This document shows positions 1 to 13,500 of a DNA stretch of 64,000 nt, piece by piece. The stretch covers positions 34,744,688 to 34,808,687 of the forward strand of contig OX392535.1 of NCBI GenBank assembly GCA_947623455.1. Direction: 5' to 3'. Position 1 is the stretch's first letter, and every line of letters starts with the position of its first letter. The notes below the pieces were generated by a model. That model searched no databases, was not told where the DNA came from, and was given only the letters and a program-made list of their open reading frames with translations. Made by a program: the position numbers and the translations under genes. Source of the stretch: Mimachlamys varia (lineage: Eukaryota > Mollusca > Bivalvia > Pectinida > Pectinidae).

Positions 1-1159
1 TCCCAAAGTAACTTGCTCTTCCCTAAGTACCTACCTCCTCCCCAAGTACCTACCTCCTCAACAAGTACCTACCTCCTCCCCAAGTACCTACCTCCTCCCC
101 AAGTACCTACCTCCTCCCTAAGTACCTACCTCCTCCACAAGTACCTACCTCGTCCACAAGTAACAACCTCCTCCACAAGTACCTACCTCCTCAAGTACCT
201 ACCTCCTCCTTAAGTACCTACATCCTCCACAAGTACCTACCTCCTCCTCAAGTACCTACCTCCTCCCAAATTACCCACCTCCTCCACAAGTACCTACCTC
301 CTCCTCAAGTACCTACCTCCTCCCAAAGTACCGACCTCCTCCACAAGTACCTACCTCCTCAAGTACCTACCTCCTCCTTAAGTACCTACCTCCTCCCAAA
401 GTACCTACCTCCTCCAAAAGAACCTACCTCCTCCACAAGAACCTACCTCCTCCCAAAGTACCTATCTCCTCCCCAAGTACCTATCTCTTCCCCAAGTAAC
501 TACCTCCTCCCCAAGTACCTACCTCCTCCCCAAGTACCTACCTTCTCCCCAAGTACCTACCTCCACAAGTACCTACCTCCTCCACAAGTAACAACCTCCT
601 CCACAAGTACCTACCCCCTCCACAAGTACCTACCCCCTCCACAAGTACCTACCTCCTCCACAAGTACCTACCCCCTCCACAAGTACCTACCTCCTCCACA
701 AGTACCTACCTCCTCCCCAAGTACCTACCTCCTCCCCAAGTACCTATCTCCTCCACAAGTACCTACCTCCTCCCCAAGTACCTACCTCCTCCCCAAGTAC
801 CTACCCCCTCCACAAGTACCTACCCCCTCCACAAGTAACAACCTCCTCCCCAAGTACCTACCTCCTCCACAAGTAACAACCTCCTCCACAAGTACCTACC
901 CCCTCCACAAGTACCTACCTCCTCCCCAAGTACCTACCTCCTCCCCAAGTACCTACCTCCTCCCCAAGTACCTACCTCCTCCACAAGTACCTACCTCCTC
1001 CACAAGTACCTACCTCCTCCACAAGTACCTATCCCCTCCACAAGTACCTACCTCCTCCCCAAGTACTTACCTCCTCCCCAAGTACCTACCTCCTCCCCAA
1101 GTACCTACCTCCTCCACAAGTACCTACCTCCTCCCCAAGTATCCACCTCCTCCCCAAGT
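1..1159. repeat. 19-bp minisatellite array (CAAGTACCTACCTCCTCCC-type)
   Basis: About 60 tandem copies of a 19-bp unit with the core AAGTACCTACCTCCTCC run from the window edge to about 1159, with small variants (CCACAAG versus CCCCAAG, CAAGTAACAACC). A few units are shortened, for example near 190 and 360. The array probably continues to the left of the window. It ends about 270 bp upstream of the signal-peptide exon of the collagen-EGF gene, so it lies in the promoter or 5'UTR-intron region of that gene. The short open frame at 13-213 is only the repeat read through and is not a gene. Confidence 0.95.
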
Positions 1160-1418
1160 TTCATAGTTGTAATTGCCAAATATAGGCATTATGTAGAAAT
1201 GCATTTTTGTCGTAAACAGTTGTTTGTCAAGCGATCTTCTCCAACAATTATTGCCCTTTGGGACTTGATATCTGATGCAATTTCGGATATTATGTAGAAA
1301 GTGTCGAAACTATTTTTGTGTTCCCATACCATTATACTTCTGAAAGGGTACGGCGGGCGTATCATGCCTCCGCTTGTGGTGCTCTTGTTTTTCTTATGTT
1401 TGTTTTTTACCTATTCAG

Positions 1419-1501
1419 ATTTCACATGGAGGCTGATAAGGGACACTTTTGCTTCCTTCTGATTTTGGCAGTTATCCTACAAAGTGAAACTCAAACAACT
1501 G
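1419..1501 (+). CDS. Exon 1: start codon and signal peptide of the collagen-EGF gene
   Basis: The acceptor-like TATTCAG at 1412-1418 is followed by 7 bases and then ATG at 1426, so a further non-coding 5' exon upstream is likely. The encoded peptide has a short charged start (MEADKGH), a hydrophobic core ([11 protein letters not shown]) and a polar stretch (QSETQTT), which is a typical secretory signal. The exon ends in phase 1 at the donor G|GTAATT (1502). Joined to the exon at 4224 it completes a Gly codon and stays in frame, which is why this ATG was chosen over the in-frame methionines at 1318 and 1396, which lie before the acceptor. Confidence 0.75.
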
Positions 1502-4500
1502 GTAATTACTTTATATCATCTTCAACATTTCAAGACTATTTGTTCACGGTGGCTATATTCATTGTAAGGACAAGCATTAATCAATCTGATTGAAATACAG
1601 ATCCTCACTATTACTATTGTGTGTAGGATTTGACAGCGTCCGATAAAAGGTCATGTGCAGATGACTTTTGTATTAACCAATCAAATCACAACTTACCAGA
1701 TTTAGAAAGTAGAAAGCTCAGTTGGATTTGTTTCTAGACTCGTGGTTAGTCAATAGGAATGTATCGAGAAACCCGAAAGACCTTACACAATAATGGCGGC
1801 CCCCAGTTCAGCGGTCTCTACGTATTCCAAGGCGAGTGTTCTTTTAGACCATTTATGTTTGATTTGTAGTTTTTCGTTTGTCCGAAAAGAAACAATAGCT
1901 GAAGGTAAAGAAATAATAACAAAATATCCTGATCAAAAGTTGAAACTTTCTTCAGAAATAATAAAAGACAATGCTTCGCTTCATGCCGATGCCATTTTTG
2001 TTTGGTTACTAACCACCGTTTACAAAGTGCATTTTAATTTGCTGTTCATTTTCAAAATTTGGAAATAATAAAGGTCATCTGCACATAACCTTCTATCGGT
2101 CCCTGTCAGATCCTACACATGATATTTTTAGTGTGGGTCTGTATTTTAATCAGATTGAAGCATTGATATATGGACATTTGTGTATTATACATGTTTCTAC
2201 CACAATACCCTGTGTTATTTCACTCTTGGACCATTGTATAAACGTGCTGACTGTTTGATCAATATATGTTATATACCACTAGTGGAATATGACCTTCCGC
2301 CGGACTTTTGATTGAGAAGTTGAACTTTGACCGGAAATCATGTGGGTCAATGCAACCTGCTGATTGTTGATGTCGTCACAATTTGGCAAGAATATATACA
2401 AGATGATGTGTTTTCACTCAAATAGCATCCGTGGTTCACAGAAAACAACACTGCCACTGCGACTTAATAGTATTGTGGTAGAAACAGGTCACAGGACTCG
2501 TGGTTATTGGATATGGAATTCATTTCACTCTCGTTTTATATTTTTAAAGTTACAAAGGACACTCACGAAAGCTTGTGTCTTTTGTAACTTTTAAAAAATA
2601 ATTAACTAGAGTGAAATAAATTTCCTATCCAACAACCACTCGTTATGAAAACTCTATATATTTTATTAATAGAGAGCCATATGGAAGTTAAGTGCAAGCT
2701 AAATATTACTGTAACACTGGAAAAATTCGCCCTCCTTTAATTTTTGCCCTTTTCGCCCAACAATGGAAGGTCAAATTGAAGACAGGGCAAATATTTTTCC
2801 AAACATAGGCTTGCATCTCATATTTGAGAGGCTGAATTCAAGACAGGGCGAATTCAAATCTTTTCATGAGAGGGCAAAATAAAGACGAGGCGAAAATTTC
2901 CTGTTTTACATTACCCTCAGAAGTTTGTATTAAAGGAAAGGATCCTTTGTCTCCATTCAGAACAGAGTATTCCTGGGCACAGGAACTATAAAAATATAGG
3001 AACAAACACATTTATAAGAATGATTTAATTAAAGGCCCAATATACGTAACTTCAGGGAAATTTTCGTGATTCTGAAAAATTCTGAAAAAGAAACTCTTGA
3101 CAAGAAAATTCCAAAGAATTGAAGATAATTCAGTCGGGGCCCACTTCAACAACAAACCGAAGGTAGAACACTGTTCGAAATGGATGCATGTTAACAAATA
3201 GCATGTTTCAACTGCTGCTGTACCGGTAACTGCGAAAGAATTCATTTTGAATATTGCTGATATCAGTTAATCTTAACTAAATCTATGAATATAATAAGTT
3301 ATTAGGCTTGATTTTCGCTTCAAGTTTTGCCGAAAGTTACGTATATTGGGCCTTTGAATTGATTTCTTTTATATTATAACCATCTTGTGAATTTCATTGT
3401 AATGATATAGTTTGATATCCCTTATGAACAATTCATGTTGAAACTTAGATAAGATACATTTTCTTGGTATTCTTTATTGATGAATACGGAAATCACTTAG
3501 CATACTGCTGTATACTTCCTGGGTCTATTTAACGTGTTTTTCAAATGCAATATTTTAGCGGTAAAATCTGACTAATGGTGAAACATGTAAATGCATGGCC
3601 AACAAGGAATTTACTTTTGTAATTGTTTCAGTTCTTTAGAAATTCTGAAACAATAGCTCTTTGAATTTAAAAAATCAATTGTAGTTGAAATTGTGACAAA
3701 GGTTATATTGGCCACTTATTACTTTAAGGATTTTGGTTGAGTTTCGCAAAAATAATATGACCTAAATTGGAGAGCATATATATAGTTGAAACTCCAGTGG
3801 AAATCTTTTAGATATTTTCACATAAATAATATTAACAAATTGTGCCTGTTTCATTGTAATGTTCGTACTGTTGCCCACACAGGCATCACATCTACTTTGT
3901 TTCAGCTTGCCGAAAATCTGAAAATAACAGCTCTTTGAATGGAGTGTTTGGTGGTGCAGAGTAAGGTACGGCACTTGCCTTTCACCAAGCTTAATGTGGC
4001 CATGGGGGTTCAATTCCCTGATCAGAGGTCAAAAGGTATGGGGTCTCCTGCCTGACCGCATGGGTTTTCTCCACGTAATCTGGTTTCCTCCAACATTTAA
4101 CAACCCCTCCCCCCTGATCACTAAAATCAAGGCCAAGTTCAAGTTGCATAACTTGTTTCAATATTGTTGTAAAATAAATAAAGATTATATTTCCTCAAAA
4201 GCTGTTGTATTTCTAAGTTGTAGGTGAGACTGTGTTACTGGGGTTTCCTGTCGTTCAGAGACCCCTTTTCTACACGGACAGCATCGGCCTCTCCACAGCC
4301 CTTATCAACAATGTCAATGAACTCCCCGTGAACTACGTCCTGACTGCTGTTCATGTCTACATCCACCAGAACTTCGGACAGCCGTCCCTGGGTCATATTC
4401 TTCTGTGGGAGAGAATATCAAGCTTTACCTACAGACTGTTATTCAAACAACGAGCAACTTTCCAGGGAACTAGAGGCAATCAGACGGTAGGGGAAATGTT

Positions 4501-7500
4501 CTCACCGAGTCTGAGGGATAGACTCCAAAAAGGGACACTCTTTAGAATTTTGAAAGTATTTTCCTAACGACCAATAAATAGAAGAGCTTAGATGATTCAT
4601 TTGCGTGTAGGTCTAGGGGCAGAAAAACACTTAACAAAGAGACCTAATGAACAGGATCATGATGTCAATCAAGTATATACATTTGTATTTTAAAATGTTG
4701 TTACAAAATTTGATGTAAAAAAATAGCAGCCCTCAGTCATCATCAAAAAGTTGGCTTTTTAAACTGCTTTTGAGTCACAAAATAATTCTGTATACAAAAC
4801 TTACCCATCCAGTGTATGGTAGTGTATTCTACACATTTTTTATATGTCGGCATACGCTGGCTGAAAGGGCCGCGGTGGCCAAGTGGTTAAGTTGTTCCGA
4901 CATTCTACCACTAGTCCTTCACCTCTGGGTTGTGAGTTCGAATCCCTCGTGGGGCAGTTGCCAGATACTGACTGTAGGTCAGTGGTTTTACACCAGGTAT
5001 TCTAGCTTTCCTCCACCTCCAAAACCTTGCATGTCCTTAAATGACCCTGGCTGCTAACAGGACGTAAAACAAAATAAACGAAACCAAATGGCTAAAACGT
5101 TGAGGTGTGACAGGTCCTTTACCAACAATGTATAAACATTTAACTTTTGAAATCACACTTAAAAAGAAATGTAATGATGAAAATCTTTTGCATCAATAGA
5201 TTATGAGAATGGAATAATATGGTAAGAAAAGCCTCCCATGATGTACTTGCAGTTTTCCAGAGGATTATTTTAAGCTTGATTGAGATTTGTGAGTTAGATT
5301 TAGCAGATTTCATTAAAAAAAAGACGAAAAAATATCTTATTTGAAAAGTCACTGTATCATAACTAAATTAATGTATTGCAGTTCTTCATGTTCATTTGTT
5401 TGGAATTAAAACATAACCCCAATTGAATTGTCAAAAATAGTTTACATTCTGATATACCGCAAGACTATAAAATTTACATGGAGTTATGATCATAAAATTT
5501 TAAATGGAGTAGGGTGAAAAATTGAAGTAAATGTATACAGTACATGATTGCTACTTTGTTTCAGATCGTTATCAGCAATGCTCCGACAACTGGTGCGGGA
5601 ACTTTCCTTGGCTGGAGCACTGATGTGTCCTATGTACCGATCAGCTTTAGCTACTCCACCTCATCAAACAATGGTACACTGTTGACCTATGCCACGGATG
5701 CTTCATTGACAGTCGGCACACAGCTCGCATTTTTCATCAGACCCTTTTTCTTCTCTGTCCAGGCAGAATTAGATCCATGTAAGATACTAGTAACACTTAC
5801 CTACTGTAAACCAATTTTGTTTTTATGGCGACTTTATTTCGCATTTTCATATGAAAGGACTATTTCGTGGTGATTTAATTTTGCGATAAAAAATGACATA
5901 AATCTTATGTTGCAGTACTCATACAGTTTGCATACCTCTGATTGAAACTATTACATGGTGATACATTTTCGCGTATTTTTATCAACCGCTAAATACGGGA
6001 AAAATTAATTGCATGCAAAAATAAGTTGGTTTACAGTACTTACTTAATTCTGAGTTTATTTGTCAGCTGCTGCAGGAGTCCAAGGTACTGGCATGGGGTA
6101 GGCAGCAGGTGGCTAATGTGTTTAACACCCGATCTCCATGTCCCAGATACTGGGGTAGGCAGCAAGTGGCTAGAGTGTCTAAAACCTGATCTCCATGTCC
6201 CAGATACTGGGGTAGGCAGCAAGTGGCTAGAGTGTCTAACACCTGATCTCCATGTCCCAGATACTGGGGTAGGCAGCAAGTGGCAAGAGTGTCTAACACC
6301 TGATCTCCATGTCCCAGATACTGGGGTAGGCAGCAGGCGGTTAGAGTGTCTAACACCTGATCTCCATGTCCCAGATACTGGGGTAGGTAGCAGGCGGTTA
6401 GAGTGTCTAACACCTGATCTCCATGTCCCAGATACTGGGGTAGGCAGCAGGCGGCTAGAGTGTATAACACCCGATCTCCATGTCCCAGATACTGGGATAG
6501 GCAGCAGGAGGCTAATGTGTTTAACACCCGATCTCCATGTCCCAGATACTGGGGTAGGCAGCAAGTGGCTAGAGTGTCTAAAACCTGATCTCCATGTCCC
6601 AGATACTGGGGTAGGCAGCAGGCGGCTAGAGTGTCTAACACCTGATCTCCATGTCCCAGATACTGGGGTAGGCAGCAAGTGGCTAGAGTGTCTAACACCT
6701 GATCTCCATGTCCCAGATACTGGGGTAGGCAGCAAGTGGCAAGAGTGTCTAACACCTGATCTCCATGTCCCAGATACTGGGGTAGGCAGCAGGCGGTTAG
6801 AGTGTCTAACACCTGATCTCCATGTCCCAGATACTGGGGTAGGCAGCAGGCGGTTAGAGTGTCTAACACCTGATCTCCATGTCCCAGATACTGGGGTAGG
6901 CAGCAGGAGGCTAATGTGTATAACACCCGATCTCCATGTCCCAGATACTGGAGTAGGCAGTAGGTGGCTTATGTGTATAACAACCGATCTCCATGTCCCA
7001 GATACTGGGGTAGGCAGCAGGAGGCTAAAGTGTATAACACCCGATCTCCATGTCCCAGATACTGGGGTAGGCAGCAGGTGACTAATGTGTATAACACCTG
7101 ATCTCCATGTCCCAGATACTGGGGTAGGCAGCAGGCGGCTAGAGTGTCTAACACCCAATCTCCATGTCCCAAATACTGGGGTAGGCAGCAGGTGGCTAGA
7201 GTTTATAACTCGCGATCTCCATGTCCCAGATACTGGGGTAGGCAGTAGGTGGCTAGAGTGTCTAACACCCAATCTCCATGTCCCAGATACTGGGGTAGGC
7301 AGCAGGTGGCTAGAGTTTATAACTCGCGATCTCCATGTCCCAGATACTGGGGTAGGCAGTAAGTGGCTAGAGTGTCTAACACCCAATCTCCATGTTCCAG
7401 ATACTGGAGTAGGCAGCAGGTGGCTAATGTGTATAACACCCGATCTCAATGTCCCAGATACTGGGGTAGGCAACAGGTGGCTAGAGTGCCTAACACCAAA

Positions 7501-10500
7501 TCTCCATGTCCCAGATACTGCGGTAGGCAGCAGGTGGCTAGAGTGTCTAACACCTGATCTCCATGTCCCAGATACTGGGGTAGGCAGCAGGCGGTTAGAG
7601 TGTCTAACACCTGATCTCCATGTCCCAGATACTGGGGTAGGCAGCAGGCGGCTAGTGTGTATAACACCCGATCTCCATGTCCCAGATACTGGGGTAGGCA
7701 GCAGGAGGCTAATGTGTTTAACACCCGATCTCCATGTCCCAGATACTGGGGTAGGCAGCAAGTGGCTAGAGTGTCTAAAACCTGATCTCCATGTCCCAGA
7801 TACTGGGGTAGGCAGCAGGCGGCTTGAGTGTCTAACACCTGATCTCCATGTCCCAGATACTGGGGTAGGCAGCAAGTGGCTAGAGTGTCTAACACCTGAT
7901 CTCCATGTCCCAGATACTGGGGTAGGCAGCAAGTGGCAAGAGTGTCTAACACCTGATCTCCATGTCCCAGATACTGGGGTAGGCAGCAGGCGGTTAGAGT
8001 GTCTAACACCTGATCTCCATGTCCCAGATACTGGGGTAGGCAGCAGGCGGTTAGAGTGTCTAACACCTGATCTCCATGTCCCAGATACTGGGGTAGGCAG
8101 CAGGAGGCTAATGTGTATAACACCAAATCTCCATGTCCCAGATACTGGAGTAGGCAGTAGGTGGCTTATGTGTATAACAACCGATCTCCATGTCCCAGAT
8201 ACTGGGGTAGGCAGCAGGAGGCTAAAGTGTATAACACCCGATCTCCATGTCCCAGATACTGGGGTAGGCAGCAGGTGACTAATGTGTATAACACCTGATC
8301 TCCATGTCCCAGATACTGGGGTAGGCAGCAGGCGGCTAGAGTGTCTAACACCCAATCTCCATGTCCCAAATACTGGGGTAGGCAGCAGGTGGCTAGAGTT
8401 TATAACTCGCGATCTCCATGTCCCAGATACTGGGGTAGGCAGTAGGTGGCTAGAGTGTCTAACACCCAATCTCCATGTCCCAGATACTGGGGTAGGCAGC
8501 AGGTGGCTAGAGTTTATAACTCGCGATCTCCATGTCCCAGATACTGGGGTAGGCAGTAAGTGGCTAGAGTGTCTAACACCCAATCTCCATGTTCCAGATA
8601 CTGGAGTAGGCAGCAGGTGGCTAATGTGTATAACACCCGATCTCAATGTCCCAGATACTGGGGTAGGCAACAGGTGGCTAGAGTGCCTAACACCAAATCT
8701 CCATGTCCCAGATACTGCGGTAGGCAGCAGGTGGCTAGAGTGTATAACACCTGATCTCCATGTCCCAGATACTGGGGTAGGCAGTAGGCAGCTAGAGTGT
8801 ATAACACCCGATCTCCATGTCCCAGATACTGGGGTAGGCAGCAGGCGGCTAGAGTGTCTAACACCTGATCTCTATGTCCCAGATACTGGGGTAGGCAGCA
8901 GGCGGCTAGAGTGTCTAACACCCAATTTCAATGTCCCAGATACTGGGGTAGGCAGCAGGCAGCTAGACTGTATAACACGCGATCTCCATGTCCCAGATAC
9001 TGGGGTAGGCAGCAGGCAGCTAGACTGTATAACACGCGATCTCCATGTCCAAGATACTGAAGTAGGCAGCAGGTGGTTAGAGTGTCTAACACCTCATCTC
9101 CATGTCCCAGATACTGGGGTAGGCAGCAGGCAGCTAGAGTGTATAACACCTGATCTCCATGTCCCAGATACTGGGGAAGGTAGCAGGTGGCTAAAGTGTC
9201 TAACACCCAATCTCAATGTCCCAGATACTGGTGTAGGCAGCAGGCAGCTAGACTGTATAACACGCGATCTCCATGTCCCAGATACTGGGGTAGGCAGCAG
9301 GCAGCTAGACTGTATAACACCTGATCTCCATGTCCCAGATACTTGGGTAGGCAGCAGGCAGCTCAAACTCTACATTGAATGATAGTATCATAAGTACACA
9401 GTTCGAAACAGCATGACTGACAACACAAAAATTTTCACACCACGAAAAGTTTGGTATCTGGCTTAGCAAAAAATTCCACTCTCAGTATAACTGTTTTCTG
9501 TTATCTTGTAGTTGTACCTACCACAACCGCTGGCCCTACACCAGTAACCACGACACAGGTGACAACACAGGAGACAAAACCTCAGGTAGCAACTACATCA
9601 CAACTGACAACAACGCCCACTACCACAACTGGAAACATTGGACCTCCAGGAAACACCGGAGCTGTGGGATCAACAGGAAGTACTGGACCACAGGGAAACA
9701 CTGGAACCATAGGTTTAACAGGAAGTACAGGGCTACAAGGAATCACAGGAGCCACAGGACTAACAGGAAGTATTGGGCCACAGGGAAACACTGGAACCAT
9801 AGGTTTAACAGGAAGTACAGGGCTTCAAGGAATCACAGGATTTACAGGAAGTGTTGGGCCACAGGGAAACACTGGAACCACAGGTTTAACAGGAAGTACA
9901 GGGCTAACAGGAGCCATAGGAAGTACAGGACCACAGGGAATCTCAGGAGCCACAGGACCAACAGGACATACTGGACCACAGGGAAACACTGGGCCAATAG
10001 GATCAACAGGTGTTGTTGGATTTACAGGACTTCAGGGAAACACAGGGGCTGTTGGTTTGACAGGAAGTCCCGGACAAATGGGACCTAAAGGAGCTGTTGG
10101 GAATACTGGACCACAAGGAAACACAGGGCAAATTGGTTTGACAGGAAGTACTGGACCTATAGGACATACAGGTGTAGTTGGGAATACAGGACCACAGGGA
10201 CACACAGGACAGATAGGTTTGACAGGAAGTACTGGGCCTATAGGACCTACAGGTGTTGTGCGGAATACAGGACCACAGGGACACACAGGACAGATAGGTT
10301 TGACAGGAAATACTGGACCAATAGGACATACAGGTGTTGTTGGGAATACTGGACCACAGGGAAACACAGGACCGATAGGTTTGACAGGAAGTACTGGGCC
10401 TATAGGACATACAGGTGTTGTTGGGAATACAGGACCACAGGGAAACACAGGACAGATAGGTTTGACAGGAAGTCCTGGACAAATAGGACATACAGGTGTA

Positions 10501-13500
10501 GTTGGGAATACAGGACCACAGGGACACACAGGGCAGATAGGTTTGACAGGAAGTACTGGACCTATAGGACCTACAGGTGTTGTTGGGAATACTGGACCAC
10601 AGGGACACACAGGACAGATAGGTTTGACAGGAAGTACTGGACCTATAGGACATACAGGTGTTGTGGGGAATACTGGACCACAGGGACACACAGGACAGAT
10701 AGGTTTGACAGGAAGTACTGGACCAATAGGACATACAGGTGTTGTGGGGAATACTGGACCACAGGGAAGCACAGGACAGATAGGTTTCACAGGAAGTACC
10801 GGACCAATTGGACCAACAGGAGCTGTTGGGAATACTGGACCACAGGGAAACACAGGACCAATAGGTTTGACAGGAAGTACTGGACCAATTGGACCTGCAG
10901 GAAATGTTGGGATTACAGGACCACAGGGAAACACAGGGCAGATAGGTTTGACAGGAAATACTGGACCAATAGGACATACAGGTGTTGTTGGGAATCCTGG
11001 ACCACAGGGAAACACAGGACAGATAGGTTCGACAGGAAGTACTGGACCAATGGGACCTACAGGAGCTGTTGGAATTACAGGACCACAGGGAAACACAGGA
11101 CCAATAGGTTTGACAGGAAGTACTGGACCAATTGGACCTGCAGGAAATGTTGGGAATACTGGACCACAGGGAGACACAGGACCAATAGGATGGACAGGAA
11201 GAACTGGAACAATAGGACCTGAAGGTGTTGTTGGGATTACAGGACCACAGGGACACACAGGACCAATAGGTTTGACAGGAAGTACTGGACCAATGGGACC
11301 TACAGGTGTTGTGGGGAATACTGGACCACAGGGACACCCAGGACAGATAGGTTTGACAGGAAGTACTGGACCTATAGGACATACAGGTGTAGTTGGGAAT
11401 ACAGGACCACAGGGACACACAGGACCAATAGGTTTGACAGGAAGTACTGGACCTATAGGACCTACAGGTGTAGTTGGGAATACAGGACCACAGGGACACA
11501 CAGGACAGATAGGTTTGACAGGAAGCACTGGACCAATAGGACATACAGGTGTTGTTGGGAATACTGGACCACAGGGACACACAGGACCGATAGGTTTTAC
11601 AGGAAGTACTGGGCCTATAGGACCTACAGGTGTTGTTGGGAATACAGGACCACAAGGAAACACAGGACAGATAGGTTTGACAGGAAGTGCTGGGCCTATA
11701 GGACCTTCAGGTGTTGTTGGGAATACAGGACCACAAGGAAACACAGGACAGATAGGTTTGACAGGAAGCACTGGTCCAATGGGACCACAAGGAAACACAG
11801 GACCAATAGGATTGACTGGTATCGGAAGTACTGGACCAATAGGATTGACTGGTATCGGAAGTACTGGACCAAGAGGATTGACTGGTATCGGAAGTACTGG
11901 ACCAATAGGATTGACAGGTAATACTAGACCAATGGTACCACAGGGAAATACAGGTATTGGTAGCACTGAACCAATGGATCGACAGGGAAATGCAGGTATT
12001 GGTAGCACTGGACCAAGGGGACCACAGGGCAATACAGGTATAAGTAAAACTGGACAAATGGGACCACAGGGAAATACAGGTATTGGTAGCACTGGACCAA
12101 TCGGACCACAGGGGATAACAGGTATAGGTAATACAGGACCAATGGGACCACAGGGAAATACAGGTATTGGTAGCACTGGACCAATGGGACCACAGGGGAT
12201 AACAGGTATTGGTAGCACTGGACCAATGGGACCACAGGGGAATACAGGTATTGGTAGCACTGGACCAATGGGACCACAGGGGAAAACAGGTATTGGTAGC
12301 ACAGGACCAAAGGGACCACAGGGGATAACAGGTATTGGTAGCACTGGACCAATTGGACCACAGGGGAATACAGGTATTGGTATCACAGGACCAAAGGGAC
12401 CACAGGGGATTACAGGTATTGGTAGCACTGGACCAAAGGGACCACAGGGGATTACAGGTATTGGTAGTGCTGGACCAAAGGGACCACAAGGGATTACAGG
12501 TATTGGTAGCACTGGACCAAAGGGACCACAGAGGAATACAGGTATTGGTAGTAATGGACCAATGGGACCACAGGGGAATACAGGTATTTGTATAGTGTTG
12601 GAACAATGGGACCACAGGGGATTACAGGTATTGGTAGCACTGGACCAAAGGGACCACAGGGGATTACAGGTATTGGTATAGTGTTGGAACAATGGGATCC
12701 AAAGGTAAGTTTGACCTTTTCCATGATGCAAAAGTAGCTTATGAGTTTCTTGTAGCACACAATTAAACAAATATATATTCATAAGGATAATTATAGCATA
12801 AATCTTCACTCAAATGTCTAATGCATAAAGCTTGTTCTGTGTATTAGATTTTCATAGGATTCAAATTGACCTTCCTCTGTGGTTTGTCTGTCCTTAAACA
12901 AATCCTGCTATTGCTATTTCTTGAGAAGTGATGTAAGGATGATCCTCAAGTTTTCTAAGTAGATTCCTATTAGTCAATAGTTGTGCATTGTCCAATTTTC
13001 AGACCTATTGAAAAAGCAATATAGCCGACAGACAAGCATCTTGGATTATGACGGATATAGTTTGCTATAGCTATTTTTTGACAAGTACTGGATGGAACAT
13101 TCTAAAATTCCATTTGAAATTTTCTCAGAGTTTACTGTTCCATTTTCAGACTGGTCTTTGAAAAATTATTTGGCCGGTAGACTGCCATCTTGGATTTTGT
13201 CATTAATATATTGTTATAGCAATATCTAGACCATTACTGAATATAATTATCATTCTCAGATTTCATTTATATGCCCTTTCGATTTTCGGGACTGATCTGA
13301 CAAACCAAACGATTGACAGTCGGCCATCTTTGAATTTGACAATGAAAATTCTGCTATATTTTGTATGTATGTTTCCATTGGATCCTGATTGGTAGTTGCA
13401 CTATTTGATTTAGAACTGATGAGGAAACCAAATTGCTGGCATTTAAGGTCACCATCTTTGATTTGACAGTTAATGACTACTATTGCTATTTTGTTAGAAA

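Noticed and set aside
1..1159. Possible CRISPR-like array
   Set aside because: Units are contiguous with no unique spacers and the DNA is eukaryotic; it is a minisatellite.
4868..5084. Functional tRNA gene
   Set aside because: A- and B-box motifs are present, but a non-tRNA body and tail follow and the same unit recurs at 18362, so it is a SINE.
6040..8670. 876-codon open frame on the - strand (and 350-400 codon frames on +)
   Set aside because: It is a direct consequence of a stop-free 57-bp tandem unit (19 codons). There is no start context, no splice context and no family match, and + strand frames are broken by CAGTAG changes.
12584..12627. A 44-bp intron inside the collagen exon
   Set aside because: GT...AG borders and length would restore frame once, but 44 bp is too short for a normal animal intron and the borders are present in every repeat; two TA duplications explain it more simply.
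10032..12809. 925-codon open frame antisense to the collagen exon, rich in Pro
   Set aside because: Shadow of the Gly-X-Y repeat read in reverse; the + frame has the splice-phase support.
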